Source: Rhizobium jaguaris (GTDB taxonomy: Bacteria > Pseudomonadota > Alphaproteobacteria > Rhizobiales > Rhizobiaceae). From it: DNA of 64,000 bases. Below the pieces are notes generated by a model, which was not told the origin of the DNA, did no database searches, and was given only the letters and a program-made list of their open reading frames with translations. Positions 1-8,360 of the stretch are shown here, in pieces. Position 1 is the stretch's first letter, and every line of letters begins with the position of its first letter. The DNA lies in contig NZ_CP032694.1 of NCBI RefSeq assembly GCF_003627755.1, positions 1,913,501-1,977,500 of the forward strand, written 5' to 3'. Made by a program: the position numbers and the translations under genes.

Positions 1-117
1 CAGCAAGCCTTTGCTTTCGGTGCCTTCGGCTATGCCGCCGCCATGGCCTCCGTGCTGATGCTGGTCACCGGGCTTCTCTTCCTGTTCACGCGAGGGGGGC
101 GCTTCAACTATGACTGA
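1..117 (+). CDS. ABC transporter permease, C-terminal fragment (window edge)
   Basis: The window opens inside a reading frame whose last 38 residues are hydrophobic (AAAMASVLMLVTGLLFLF) and end in a short basic tail, as expected for the last membrane helix of a MalF/UgpA-type carbohydrate ABC permease. Its stop codon overlaps the start of the next permease gene by 8 bases, the usual arrangement of paired inner-membrane permeases. The 5' part lies outside the window, so the assignment rests on the partner gene. Confidence 0.7.
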   Translation, partial: QQAFAFGAFGYAAAMASVLMLVTGLLFLFTRGGRFNYD

Positions 118-958
118 GCATCGGCAGAGCGCCTATTTCTCCCGTTCACAGGTGACCGTCGTGCGTGTCGTCTGGATGGTAGTGACGACCATATTGGCAT
201 TGATGACGCTGTTTCCGCTGTTCTGGATGGTGTCGATGGCCTTCAAGCCCGCCCCCGAAGCCTTCTCATCGAACCTGATCCCGCAAGCGCCTACGTTCGA
301 CAACTTCATCTACGTGCTGACCGGTGTTCCCTTCATCCGCTATATGCTAAACAGCTTCTTCGTGTCGGCAACCGTGACCGTCGTGGCGCTGTTCTTTCAC
401 ACGATGGCAGGTTATGCGCTCGCCCGGCTGCGCTTTCCGGGCCGAGAGCTCATCTTCCTCGCGATATTCTCCACTTTTCTGATATCGCTTCCCGTCATCA
501 TCGTGCCGCTGTTCATCATCGTCAGGGCGATGGGCATGCTCAACAGCTATGCGGGGCTGATCGTCCCCGCGATTTTCAATGCCTTCGGTATCTTCCTGCT
601 GCGGCAATATTACCTGTCGCTGCCGCGGGAGATCGAAGAGGCAGCCCGCATCGATGGCGCCGGATATTGGCGCATCTACTGGAGCATCATTCTGCCGCTC
701 AGCAGGCCGATCATGTCGGCCTTGGCGATCCTCTTCTTCCTTGCCAATTGGAACGCCTTCCTCTGGCCGCTGACCATCGCGTCTGATCAGAAGCTGTGGG
801 TCGTGCAGGTCGGTATCGCCAATTTCAAGAGCCAATATTCCGCATCCTGGAACTACATGATGGCGGCCTCGACCATCATTGCCATTCCAACCCTCGTTCT
901 TTTCGTGATTTTCCAGCGGCAAATCATGGATTCCCTCAAGACCAGCGGCCTCAAATAG
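110..958 (+). CDS. Carbohydrate ABC transporter permease, MalG/UgpE type
   Basis: A 282-aa inner-membrane permease of the binding-protein-dependent sugar ABC family. Hydrophobic segments lie at about residues 18-42, 80-104, 113-140, 148-170, 200-222 and 250-272, matching the six-helix fold. The cytoplasmic EAA loop that docks on the ATPase is clear at residues 177-200 (EEAARIDGAGYWRIY then LPLSRP). It starts inside the end of the preceding permease gene, so the two should be translated together as a heterodimer. The substrate cannot be read from the sequence. The DUF2961/GH172 gene directly downstream suggests an oligosaccharide, which is inference. Confidence 0.92.
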   Translation: MTEHRQSAYFSRSQVTVVRVVWMVVTTILALMTLFPLFWMVSMAFKPAPEAFSSNLIPQAPTFDNFIYVLTGVPFIRYMLNSFFVSATVTVVALFFHTMAGYALARLRFPGRELIFLAIFSTFLISLPVIIVPLFIIVRAMGMLNSYAGLIVPAIFNAFGIFLLRQYYLSLPREIEEAARIDGAGYWRIYWSIILPLSRPIMSALAILFFLANWNAFLWPLTIASDQKLWVVQVGIANFKSQYSASWNYMMAASTIIAIPTLVLFVIFQRQIMDSLKTSGLK

Positions 959-989
959 CCGCTGGCGCTGCAAGACATAGGAGACAAGG

Positions 990-2189
990 ATGACCGATGC
1001 CGGCCTTTCGCCACTCAGGGGGCTTGCCAAATTGCGCAAGGCCAAGAGCCGCCGTTTTTCCAGCTATGACCGGACTGGCGGCAATGACGACCGACTGCAT
1101 ATCGAGCCTGGCAAGACGGTTGTGATCGCCGAACATGCAGGTGCCGGCATCGTCACCCATATCTGGGCGACGCTTGCCTGCGAAAGCGAGAGTTTCCTGC
1201 GCAAGATCGTCATCCGCGCCTATTGGGATGGTGAAAGCGAGCCCAGCATCGAAGCGCCGATCGGCGATTTCTTCTGCATGGGCCACGCGCGGACAAAGAC
1301 CTATGTCAGCCTGCCGATGCAGGCGAGCCCCGAGGACGGCAAGGCCTTCAACTGCTATCTGCCGATGCCCTTCGGTTCACACATGAAGTTCACCATCACC
1401 AACGAGGCCGAAGACGATCTTTTGTTCTACTACTACATCGACCTCGAACTGCATGACGCCCTCGAGGAAGGCCTCGGGCGCCTGCATGCGCAATACCGGC
1501 AGGACCGGCCGAAGGGCGCGGACGAGCACGGCCTCACCAACGAACAGTTTCTGTTCGGCGGCGAAACGGTTGACGGCAAGGACAATTATACGATCCTCGA
1601 TGCGGTCGGGCATGGCCACTATATCGGCGTGCTCTTCAGCGTCTATTCCCGTCGACGCTCCGAAATCTGGGATTGGTATGGCGAGGGCGACGACATGATT
1701 TTCGTTGACGGCGAGCCGGGAATCTCGGTTCCCGACACGGTTCGCAAGCCGGATCCACGCATCGGTCCGAAGGCGGCTTTGATCGACGCGCGCCCAGAAT
1801 CGGTAGAAGGCGCCAACGATGCCTGGCCGCCGACCCTGCACGGCACCGGCACGGAAGATTATTTCAACACCGCCTGGTGCCCGACCCAGGATTACAGCGC
1901 CCCCTATCACGGCATCATTTCAGCCGGCGGGCCGAACTGGACCGAGCCGGTGACGCTCTACCGCTGGCATATCGAGGATCCGATTATCTTTCACAAGCGC
2001 ATTCGCGTGACGATCGAACATGGCCATGCCAACCGCCGCTCCGACGATCTTTCCTCTGTGGCCTTCTGGTACCAGGCTGAGCCGCACAAGTCTTTCGGCA
2101 AATTTCCCGATGTCGCGGATAGGGTTCCCACCTTCCGGCGCCCCTACGAGAACTGGGTGGCAGCCGCGGAAAAGGCTAGGGTCGGATGA
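990..2189 (+). CDS. DUF2961 / glycoside hydrolase family 172 protein
   Basis: A 399-aa protein without a signal peptide, so probably cytoplasmic. It matches the DUF2961 family throughout: an N-terminal SSYDRTGGNDD segment, a central jelly-roll-like region, and the hallmark HGTGTEDYFNTAW at about residues 284-296. Some DUF2961 members are now GH172 enzymes acting on alpha-fructofuranosides or arabinofuranosides. It begins 31 bases after the permease with a good GGAG site, so it is probably the last gene of the sugar-uptake operon and processes the imported sugar. The exact substrate is unknown. Confidence 0.85.
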   Translation: MTDAGLSPLRGLAKLRKAKSRRFSSYDRTGGNDDRLHIEPGKTVVIAEHAGAGIVTHIWATLACESESFLRKIVIRAYWDGESEPSIEAPIGDFFCMGHARTKTYVSLPMQASPEDGKAFNCYLPMPFGSHMKFTITNEAEDDLLFYYYIDLELHDALEEGLGRLHAQYRQDRPKGADEHGLTNEQFLFGGETVDGKDNYTILDAVGHGHYIGVLFSVYSRRRSEIWDWYGEGDDMIFVDGEPGISVPDTVRKPDPRIGPKAALIDARPESVEGANDAWPPTLHGTGTEDYFNTAWCPTQDYSAPYHGIISAGGPNWTEPVTLYRWHIEDPIIFHKRIRVTIEHGHANRRSDDLSSVAFWYQAEPHKSFGKFPDVADRVPTFRRPYENWVAAAEKARVG

Positions 2190-2195
2190 CGAAAA

Positions 2196-2224
2196 GTAGG
2201 AAGCGGCGGAAAGCCGCTTCCTAC
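2196..2224. terminator. Perfect 12-bp inverted repeat between convergent genes
   Basis: GTAGGAAGCGGC and GCCGCTTCCTAC pair perfectly around a 5-base loop just after the DUF2961 stop. No U-tract follows on the + strand, so it is a weak intrinsic terminator at best. It may stabilise the 3' end of the operon mRNA or serve both convergent transcripts. Confidence 0.5.
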
Positions 2225-2304
2225 CTCAGTACCTTGATTTAGAGGCGTATTCAGACTTGGGGTTGAACAGACCTAAGGCCGGCGGCCGTTGAGTCGCCGG
2301 CGCC

Positions 2305-3177
2305 TCAATCCCGCTCCAGCACCATTCGCTGCCGCCCGGCCAGATCCTGGATATATTGCCACGCCACGCGTCCGGACCGGGCGCCGCGTGTCGTCGCCCA
2401 TTCCAGCGCCTCGCGGTGCATCTGGGCGCGATCGAGGGGGAGCTTGAAGTGATCGGCATAGCCGTCGATCATCAGCAGATAGTCTTCCTGGCTGCACTTG
2501 TGGAAGCCGAGCCATAGGCCGAAGCGGTCGGAGAGCGACACCTTTTCCTCGACGGCTTCCGACGGGTTGATCGCCGTCGATTGCTCGTTTTCCATCATAT
2601 TCCGAGGCAGCAAGTGGCGGCGGTTCGATGTGGCGTAGAACAGCACGTTGTCTGGCCGTCCCTCGACACCACCGTCCAGTGCCGCCTTCAGCGACTTGTA
2701 TGCGGTGTCGTCGTGATCGAAGGAAAGGTCGTCGCAGAAGACGATGATGCGATGCGGCGTATCTTTCAGGATATCGAGCAGCACAGGCAAGGAGGAGATG
2801 TCCTCACGATGCACTTCGACCAGCTTCAGCGAGACGCCGGTGGCGCGGCGCACATCCTCATGCACGGCCTTGACGAGCGACGACTTGCCCATGCCGCGCG
2901 CACCCCAGAGCAACACGTTATTGGCGGCGAAACCTTCCGCGAAGCGCAACGTGTTCTCGTGGAGAATGTCGCGCACATGGTCGACGCCGCGGATCAGGGC
3001 CAGTTCCACGCGGTTCGGCCTTGCGACAGGCTGCAGATAGAGCCGAGCCGGCGCCCAGACGAAGCAATCGGCCGCGTTCCAATCGTTGACGGCCGGCGCC
3101 GGGCCGGCGAGGCGTTCGAGTGCGTCGGCGAGGCGGCGAACTTCCGCAAGGATCAGCTTGTTTTGATCTTCGGTCAC
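2305..3177 (-). CDS. DUF815 family AAA-like ATPase
   Basis: A 290-aa cytoplasmic P-loop ATPase of the DUF815 family. The Walker A motif is GARGMGKSS (residues 92-100) and a Walker B-like strand is IIVFCDDLSF (144-153). The C-terminal part carries conserved SDRFGLW and arginine-rich segments of an AAA+ lid. GTG at 3177 is chosen as the start because GGAGG lies 7 bases upstream and no ATG is available. The family's role is not established. In many alphaproteobacteria it sits beside yajC, as here, where it is divergent from yajC. Confidence 0.85.
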   Translation of the reverse strand: MTEDQNKLILAEVRRLADALERLAGPAPAVNDWNAADCFVWAPARLYLQPVARPNRVELALIRGVDHVRDILHENTLRFAEGFAANNVLLWGARGMGKSSLVKAVHEDVRRATGVSLKLVEVHREDISSLPVLLDILKDTPHRIIVFCDDLSFDHDDTAYKSLKAALDGGVEGRPDNVLFYATSNRRHLLPRNMMENEQSTAINPSEAVEEKVSLSDRFGLWLGFHKCSQEDYLLMIDGYADHFKLPLDRAQMHREALEWATTRGARSGRVAWQYIQDLAGRQRMVLERD

Positions 3178-3382
3178 CGTTTTTCCTCCAGAACGTTAGT
3201 CGGGAAAGGAGTAAAATGCTCCCTGTGCTGCCGGTACCATGCTCCTTCCGGGGCCGAAAGGCTAAGAGGCCGGGAAAACAGTACGGTTCGCGGCTGTTTT
3301 TGTTGCATTCGCTATGATCGCAACTATATTCCGGCCACCTGACGCGGGGCCCGTTCCCGCTAGGAGTTCAAGGGAGTTCTCG

Positions 3383-3733
3383 ATGTTTATCACCAACGCA
3401 TATGCGCAGAGCGCGACAGATTCAGCCGCAGGCGTCTTCGGCGGTTCCGGCTTTGAAATGATCATCCTGTTTGTGCCGCTGATGGTGGTTTGGTATTTCC
3501 TTCTTATTCGCCCGCAGCGTACGCAGGCTAAGAAGCGTGAGGAAGTCCTGAAGAACATCCGTCGCGGCGACCAGATCGTCACCGGCGGCGGTATCGTCGG
3601 CAAGGTTACCAAGGTCGTCGACGACAAGGAACTGGAAGTCGAAATCGCCGAAGGCGTCCGCATCCGCGTCGTTCGCAGCGCTATCTCGGAAGTGCGCGTT
3701 AAGGGCGAGCCGGTCAAGGCTGACGCAGCGTAA
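3383..3733 (+). CDS. yajC: Preprotein translocase accessory subunit YajC
   Basis: A 116-aa protein with a short periplasmic N-terminus, one membrane helix at residues 24-43 and a basic cytoplasmic domain starting IRPQRTQAKKREE, followed by the DQIVTGGGIVGKV core typical of YajC. It associates with SecDF at the SecYEG channel. The ATG at 3383 is preferred over an in-frame upstream start at 3314 because GGGAG precedes it and MFITNAYAQ is the usual N-terminus in rhizobia. secDF follows 167 bases downstream in the same direction. Confidence 0.95.
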   Translation: MFITNAYAQSATDSAAGVFGGSGFEMIILFVPLMVVWYFLLIRPQRTQAKKREEVLKNIRRGDQIVTGGGIVGKVTKVVDDKELEVEIAEGVRIRVVRSAISEVRVKGEPVKADAA

Positions 3734-3900
3734 GGCTTGACAGAGAGGCGGTTCGAAGCGGCTTACCAAGCTAAAGCCCGGTTTCGAAAATCGGATTCGA
3801 CTTTCGAAGAGAACTGTGCGCAAATTCAAAGTGTTACTGCGCCTTTACGTGTCTCGGCGAATGTTGGGGGCGCAGTAAGAAGCCAAAACTCGAGAGAGCG

Positions 3901-6444
3901 ATGCTGCACGTCTCCTGGTGGAAGACCGTCCTAATCTGGTTCGCCGTTCTCTTGAGCGTACTCCTTGCCGTGCCCAATCTGCTCAGCGATCAGCAGCTTT
4001 CCGCCTTTCCAGCCTGGTTTACGCAACGGAAAATCGAGCTTGGGCTCGATCTTCAGGGCGGCTCGCATATCATGCTCAAGATCGAGCGTGGCGATGTGAT
4101 CAGAGACCGGCTGGAGACGGTAGTCGGTGACATCAGCGCCAGGTTGCGCACGGTCAATATCGGCTATTCAGGTCTGACAGGCACCGGCCAGAAGATCCAG
4201 CTCCGCATCAACGATCCGGCGCAGGTGCAGGCCGCGATGAATGCCCTGAAACCGATCACCAGTGCCAACGGCAGGCCCGGAGCGGTCCTGTCGCAGGGTG
4301 ATAATGGCGCTATTGCGATCGATATCAGCGACGCCGGCATAAATGAGCGCGTTTCCGCAGCCATGACACGGTCGCTCAAAGTCATCCGCAACCGCATCGC
4401 TCAGTTGGGCGTCGGCGAACCGCTCATTCGCCGGCAGGGGGCGGACCGTGTCGTCATCCAGGTGCCGGGCCTTCCCGATCCACAGCGCCTTAAGAACCTT
4501 CTGAACCAGCCTGCGCAGCTCAGCTTCCGCCTCGTGGATCAATCTATGCAGGTGCAGGACGCCATGAACGGCCGTCCACCCGCCGGTTCGGAGGTCCTGT
4601 TCTCGGAAGATGACCCGCCTGCCGGTTACCTCGTTCAGAAGCAACCTCTCCTCTCGAATATCGACTTTGCCGACGCCGTAGCGGTATCCAATACTCAAAA
4701 CAATGATGGCAATATCTCCGTCAAACTGACGCCGGAGGCGGCCAGCCGTTTCGCACAGGCGACCGCGGCCAATCTCGGCAAGAACGTCGTGGTGGTGCTT
4801 GACGATCAGGTTCTTTCGGCCGCTGCATTGAAGACAGCAATTACCACTGGCGATATCGATATCCCAGGTGATTTCACCGCGCAGGGCGCACAGGATTTGG
4901 CCGTCATGCTGAAGTCCGGCCCGCTGCCGGCGACACTGACGACGGTCGAAGAACGGACCATCAAGCCCGGGCTCGGTAATGAAACGATGCGCTCCGGCAT
5001 CACTGCCTGCATTGTCGCCTCCATCTTTGTCGCCGCGCTGATGATCGGCTTCTACGGGCTGCTCGGTGTCGCCGCGACGATCGCGCTTGTCATCAATATC
5101 ATAATGGTTCTGGCAATCATGGGGCTGTTCGGCATTACCCTGACCCTGCCGGGGATTGCCGCCATCGTCCTCATCATCGGCATCGCGCTCGACGCCAATG
5201 TTTTGATCTACGAGCGCGTCCGGGAAGAGGAAAAGAAGACGCATCTCCTCGTCGATGCGCTGCGCCACGGCTTCAACAGGGCGGTCGCAACCGTTGCCGA
5301 CGCCAATCTGACGGTGCTCATCGTTGCCGCCATCCTTTTCTATGTCAGCAGCGGCGCGGTTCGTGGCTTTGCCGCAACGTTGATAACCGGCGTTTTCACC
5401 ACCTTCTTTACGGCTTGCTTCGTCACGCGTTCACTCGTCGACGCCTGGATTTCGCATCGCAAACCGCGCGTGCTGCTGGCGGGTGTGCGAAGCGGCATCT
5501 TCGACGGCGCAAATATCCGTTTCATGGGCATCCGCCGCTATACGTTTACGGTGTCGGCGGCGTTGTCGATAGCAACTCTGCTTGCCTTCGCGACGATCGG
5601 CATGCATCTCGGTATCGATTTCACCGGCGGCTCGATCATCGAGGTTCGCGCCAAGCAGGGCGTTGCCGATCCGGCCAATATTCAATCACGCCTGCAGAAC
5701 GTCGTTCCGGGCGATGTGCAGGTCGATCGGTTGGACGATCGACTAAGCGCCGTGATCCGGGTGCATGCACAGCAGGGCGGCGAGAATGCCGAACAATCCG
5801 CCGTGACCCTCGTGCGCGACGAGCTAGGCAAGGAGTACGATTTCTCCCGTGTCGAGGTCGTCGGCCCGGCAGTCTCCGGCGAGATCAGCACGACGGCCTC
5901 GTTCGCCGTTCTGGCGGCGCTGGCAGCGATCCTCATCTATATCTGGCTGCGTTTCGAATGGCAGTTTGCAGTCGGCGCGATCGTCGCGACGCTGCATGAC
6001 GTCATCCTGACGCTTGGCCTTTTCGTGCTGACCGGCATGGAATTCAACATGACGGGCATTGCCGCCCTTTTGACCATCGTCGGCTATTCGCTGAACGACA
6101 CGGTCGTCGTCTATGACCGGATGCGCGAAAATCTGCGGCGCTATTCGAAGATGCCGTTGCCGATCCTGATCGATGCTTCGATCAATCAGACGCTGTCGCG
6201 CACGGTCCTAACCTCCGCGACGACTTTGCTGGCGCTCCTCGCGCTGTATATATTCGGCGGCGAGGTGATTCGCTCCTTCACCTTCGTCCTGCTCTTTGGC
6301 GTCGCGGTCGGCACTTTCTCGTCGATCTATATCGCGGCACCGGTCCTGATCGTCTTCAAGCTGCGCCCGGACAAATTCCAGGCTGGTGGCGAAAATAAGG
6401 GACAGGCAGGGGGCGACGTACAATCAGGCAAACCAGCGGTGTGA
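3901..6444 (+). CDS. secDF: Protein translocase subunit SecDF (fused)
   Basis: An 847-aa fusion of SecD and SecF, the proton-driven periplasmic motor that pulls exported proteins through SecYEG. The SecD half has a membrane anchor (10-27), the GLDLQGGSH motif (48-56), a large periplasmic domain and a membrane block with LDANVLIYERVREE near residue 430. The SecF half begins near 540, with GIDFTGGS near 571 and SLNDTVVVYDRMREN near 730. The fusion form is normal in Rhizobiales. The C-terminal tail is Gly/Gln-rich and of low complexity. Confidence 0.97.
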   Translation: MLHVSWWKTVLIWFAVLLSVLLAVPNLLSDQQLSAFPAWFTQRKIELGLDLQGGSHIMLKIERGDVIRDRLETVVGDISARLRTVNIGYSGLTGTGQKIQLRINDPAQVQAAMNALKPITSANGRPGAVLSQGDNGAIAIDISDAGINERVSAAMTRSLKVIRNRIAQLGVGEPLIRRQGADRVVIQVPGLPDPQRLKNLLNQPAQLSFRLVDQSMQVQDAMNGRPPAGSEVLFSEDDPPAGYLVQKQPLLSNIDFADAVAVSNTQNNDGNISVKLTPEAASRFAQATAANLGKNVVVVLDDQVLSAAALKTAITTGDIDIPGDFTAQGAQDLAVMLKSGPLPATLTTVEERTIKPGLGNETMRSGITACIVASIFVAALMIGFYGLLGVAATIALVINIIMVLAIMGLFGITLTLPGIAAIVLIIGIALDANVLIYERVREEEKKTHLLVDALRHGFNRAVATVADANLTVLIVAAILFYVSSGAVRGFAATLITGVFTTFFTACFVTRSLVDAWISHRKPRVLLAGVRSGIFDGANIRFMGIRRYTFTVSAALSIATLLAFATIGMHLGIDFTGGSIIEVRAKQGVADPANIQSRLQNVVPGDVQVDRLDDRLSAVIRVHAQQGGENAEQSAVTLVRDELGKEYDFSRVEVVGPAVSGEISTTASFAVLAALAAILIYIWLRFEWQFAVGAIVATLHDVILTLGLFVLTGMEFNMTGIAALLTIVGYSLNDTVVVYDRMRENLRRYSKMPLPILIDASINQTLSRTVLTSATTLLALLALYIFGGEVIRSFTFVLLFGVAVGTFSSIYIAAPVLIVFKLRPDKFQAGGENKGQAGGDVQSGKPAV

Positions 6445-6448
6445 CAGA

Positions 6449-6835
6449 GTGGCAAAAGGCATAGAAATACGGAACGCGCATTTTCCCGGCCGCGCACCGA
6501 TCGACGCATATGGCAATGGCGGCTTTCGATTTGCCGACATGTCGCATCGCGGCTCGCTGCTATGCCTGCCCTCTGGCATTTATGGCTGGGACATGACGCT
6601 GGAGGACGCGCTGACGCCGGCGCATTTTCAGAAAGTGCTCGAAGAGGCGGCCGAGATCGAAGTATTGCTGGTCGGCACCGGCATGGACCTCCGGCCATTA
6701 CCCTCGGAGCTCAAAGCGGCGCTGCGCGCCAAGCAGATTTCTTCCGATGCGATGAGCACGGGTGCGGCGGTGCGCACATTCAACATCATGCTGTCCGAGT
6801 CGCGCGCCGTGGCCGCGGCGCTGATCGCCGTTTGA
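6449..6835 (+). CDS. Mth938-like domain protein (NDUFAF3-like)
   Basis: About 128 residues forming a single Mth938/DUF498 domain, with conserved IDAYGNGGFRF near the start and LLVGTG in the middle. The human member NDUFAF3 is a complex I assembly factor. The bacterial role is not proven. No ATG is available near the start. I chose GTG at 6449, 4 bases after the secDF stop. The frame is also open upstream within the end of secDF, so the start is uncertain. The next gene follows after 18 bases, so secDF, this gene and the next are probably one operon. Confidence 0.85.
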   Translation: MAKGIEIRNAHFPGRAPIDAYGNGGFRFADMSHRGSLLCLPSGIYGWDMTLEDALTPAHFQKVLEEAAEIEVLLVGTGMDLRPLPSELKAALRAKQISSDAMSTGAAVRTFNIMLSESRAVAAALIAV

Positions 6836-6853
6836 CGAGGATCGCGCAAGGAC

Positions 6854-7714
6854 ATGACGACAGGAGCTGCGCCCCGTAGCAACCAGGATCTTTGCCTGGC
6901 GACGCTTCGCGACACCGATCGCGACCGTTATCTCGCCTGCTTGCTGGCGCCGGAGGATAGGCGCGGCGCCCTAGCGGCACTTTATGCCTTCAATGCCGAG
7001 CTGGCGCGCATTCGCGATCTCGTCCATGAGCCCTTGCCGGGCGAAGTGCGCATGCAATATTGGCGTGATCTGCTTGAAGGGCAGGCGCATGGATCGAGTG
7101 CTGCCAATCCCATCGCCGCCGAACTGCTTGCCGCGATTGAGTTGCATCGGCTGCCACGTCAAACACTGATCGATATGATCGATGCACGTATCTTAGATCT
7201 CTACGACGATCCGATGGAAACACGCGGTACGCTGGAAGGCTATGCCGGCGAGACCGCGTCGGCGCTGATCCAGCTTGCAAGCCTTGTGCTGTCGCCGGAG
7301 GATGCCCCTCGCTCAGCCGACGCCGCCGGCCATGCCGGCGTGGCGCAGGCGATTGCCGGGCTCTTGTTACTCATGCCGTTACATCGCCGCCGCGGTCAGC
7401 TTTATCTGCCGCTGGAGATTCTGACGGCGACGGGCCTTGACCGCGATAGCTTCCTAGAGGGCAAGGATACGGCACGGATTTCCGCCGCCATCGAGGCTTT
7501 CGCTGGCCTCGGTCGCGAACACCTGGCGAAGGCTAGGTCTGCCGGCAATATCTCGCCAAGGGTATTTCCGGCTTTCGTGCCGGTCGTTCTGGCAGAGCCT
7601 GTGCTGAAACGCGCACAGACCCTGGGTGCCAAGGTGTTCGAGCGGTCTGTCCTCCAGCCGCAGTGGCGCCGGCAGATGCGCATGGCGCGAGCCTCGATGT
7701 CCAAGAAAATCTGA
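6854..7714 (+). CDS. Squalene/phytoene synthase family protein (NDUFAF6-like)
   Basis: A 286-aa member of the trans-isoprenyl diphosphate synthase fold. The N-terminal motif DRDRYLACLLAPEDRR and the aspartate-rich segment DARILDLYDDP (near residues 109-119) resemble the first Asp-rich motif of phytoene synthase. It lacks carotenoid-gene neighbours. In mitochondria this branch corresponds to NDUFAF6, a complex I assembly factor. Adjacency to the NDUFAF3-like gene suggests a related role rather than carotenoid synthesis, which is inference. A true squalene or phytoene synthase activity cannot be excluded. Confidence 0.82.
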   Translation: MTTGAAPRSNQDLCLATLRDTDRDRYLACLLAPEDRRGALAALYAFNAELARIRDLVHEPLPGEVRMQYWRDLLEGQAHGSSAANPIAAELLAAIELHRLPRQTLIDMIDARILDLYDDPMETRGTLEGYAGETASALIQLASLVLSPEDAPRSADAAGHAGVAQAIAGLLLLMPLHRRRGQLYLPLEILTATGLDRDSFLEGKDTARISAAIEAFAGLGREHLAKARSAGNISPRVFPAFVPVVLAEPVLKRAQTLGAKVFERSVLQPQWRRQMRMARASMSKKI

Positions 7715-7778
7715 AACCGACCACGTTCGCGCAAGTCTCGGGGTCTATGAGGATGGCCGAACCATTTGCCTGCATCCC

Positions 7779-7880
7779 AGAGCGGTTCAGCGTTTCACGG
7801 AATCGCTTTCCCGCTCTGTCCCTTTGTTTTTACGCAATTCCGGACGGAAAACCGCTTCGCACTTTTCCTGGAATTGCTCT
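7779..7880. repeat. Rhizobial palindromic intergenic repeat (RIME-like)
   Basis: This intergenic segment begins AGAGCGG and ends TGCTCT. It contains two inverted-repeat modules (7779-7816 and about 7830-7880), the second built around ACGCAATTCCGGACGG. Similar mosaic palindromes are scattered through rhizobial intergenic regions. It lies just upstream of the next gene and its Shine-Dalgarno. Confidence 0.6.
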
Positions 7881-7891
7881 AGGAGAGCCGC

Positions 7892-8353
7892 ATGGGCATC
7901 ATTGTCTGGTGCATACTCTTTGCGATCGTCGTTTTCTTTGCCTTCTTTGCAACGCGCATGGCGTCGCAGAACAAGGAAGATGGTTTGCACGATACTGGCC
8001 TTGCCATTCTTGAATTCGGCCGCGCTTTTCCGACGGAGGCGATCCGGCAATTGCAGACCACGGCCAATGGCCAGGCCGTTTTCGTACGCCTTCATGACGA
8101 CAAGGCCGGCTTCATGCGTAGCCTGCGCAATCACTTCGCCGTTCATCTGATCGAGTCGGGCAGGGCGCGCGCCAAGGATTCAGGAACCGGTCGTGGTCTA
8201 ACCGTCGAGTTCCTTGACGCTCCGCATCACAACGGCACGTTCGAATTCGCCACGCCGGCCGAAGCCGCCGAGGTTTCACTCTGGCTGCTTGGCAATTATG
8301 TTGCGAGCGATGATCCAAAGCCATCGGCAACCAAGCCGGCGGCAAAGGCTTGA
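7892..8353 (+). CDS. Hypothetical membrane-anchored protein
   Basis: 153 residues with one N-terminal membrane helix (residues 3-22) followed by a soluble domain and a Lys/Ala-rich tail. The AGGAGA site 6 bases before the ATG is strong. I do not recognise a family. The soluble part contains paired LRNHFAVHLIESG and GLTVEFLDAPHHNGTFEF segments that look like a compact alpha/beta fold. It is convergent with trmFO. Probably a lineage-specific rhizobial protein of unknown function. Confidence 0.75.
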   Translation: MGIIVWCILFAIVVFFAFFATRMASQNKEDGLHDTGLAILEFGRAFPTEAIRQLQTTANGQAVFVRLHDDKAGFMRSLRNHFAVHLIESGRARAKDSGTGRGLTVEFLDAPHHNGTFEFATPAEAAEVSLWLLGNYVASDDPKPSATKPAAKA

Positions 8354-8360
8354 GAAGGGC

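Noticed and set aside
3422..5268. Long minus-strand ORFs opposite yajC and secDF
   Set aside because: Shadow frames in high-GC coding DNA; the + strand genes are certain.
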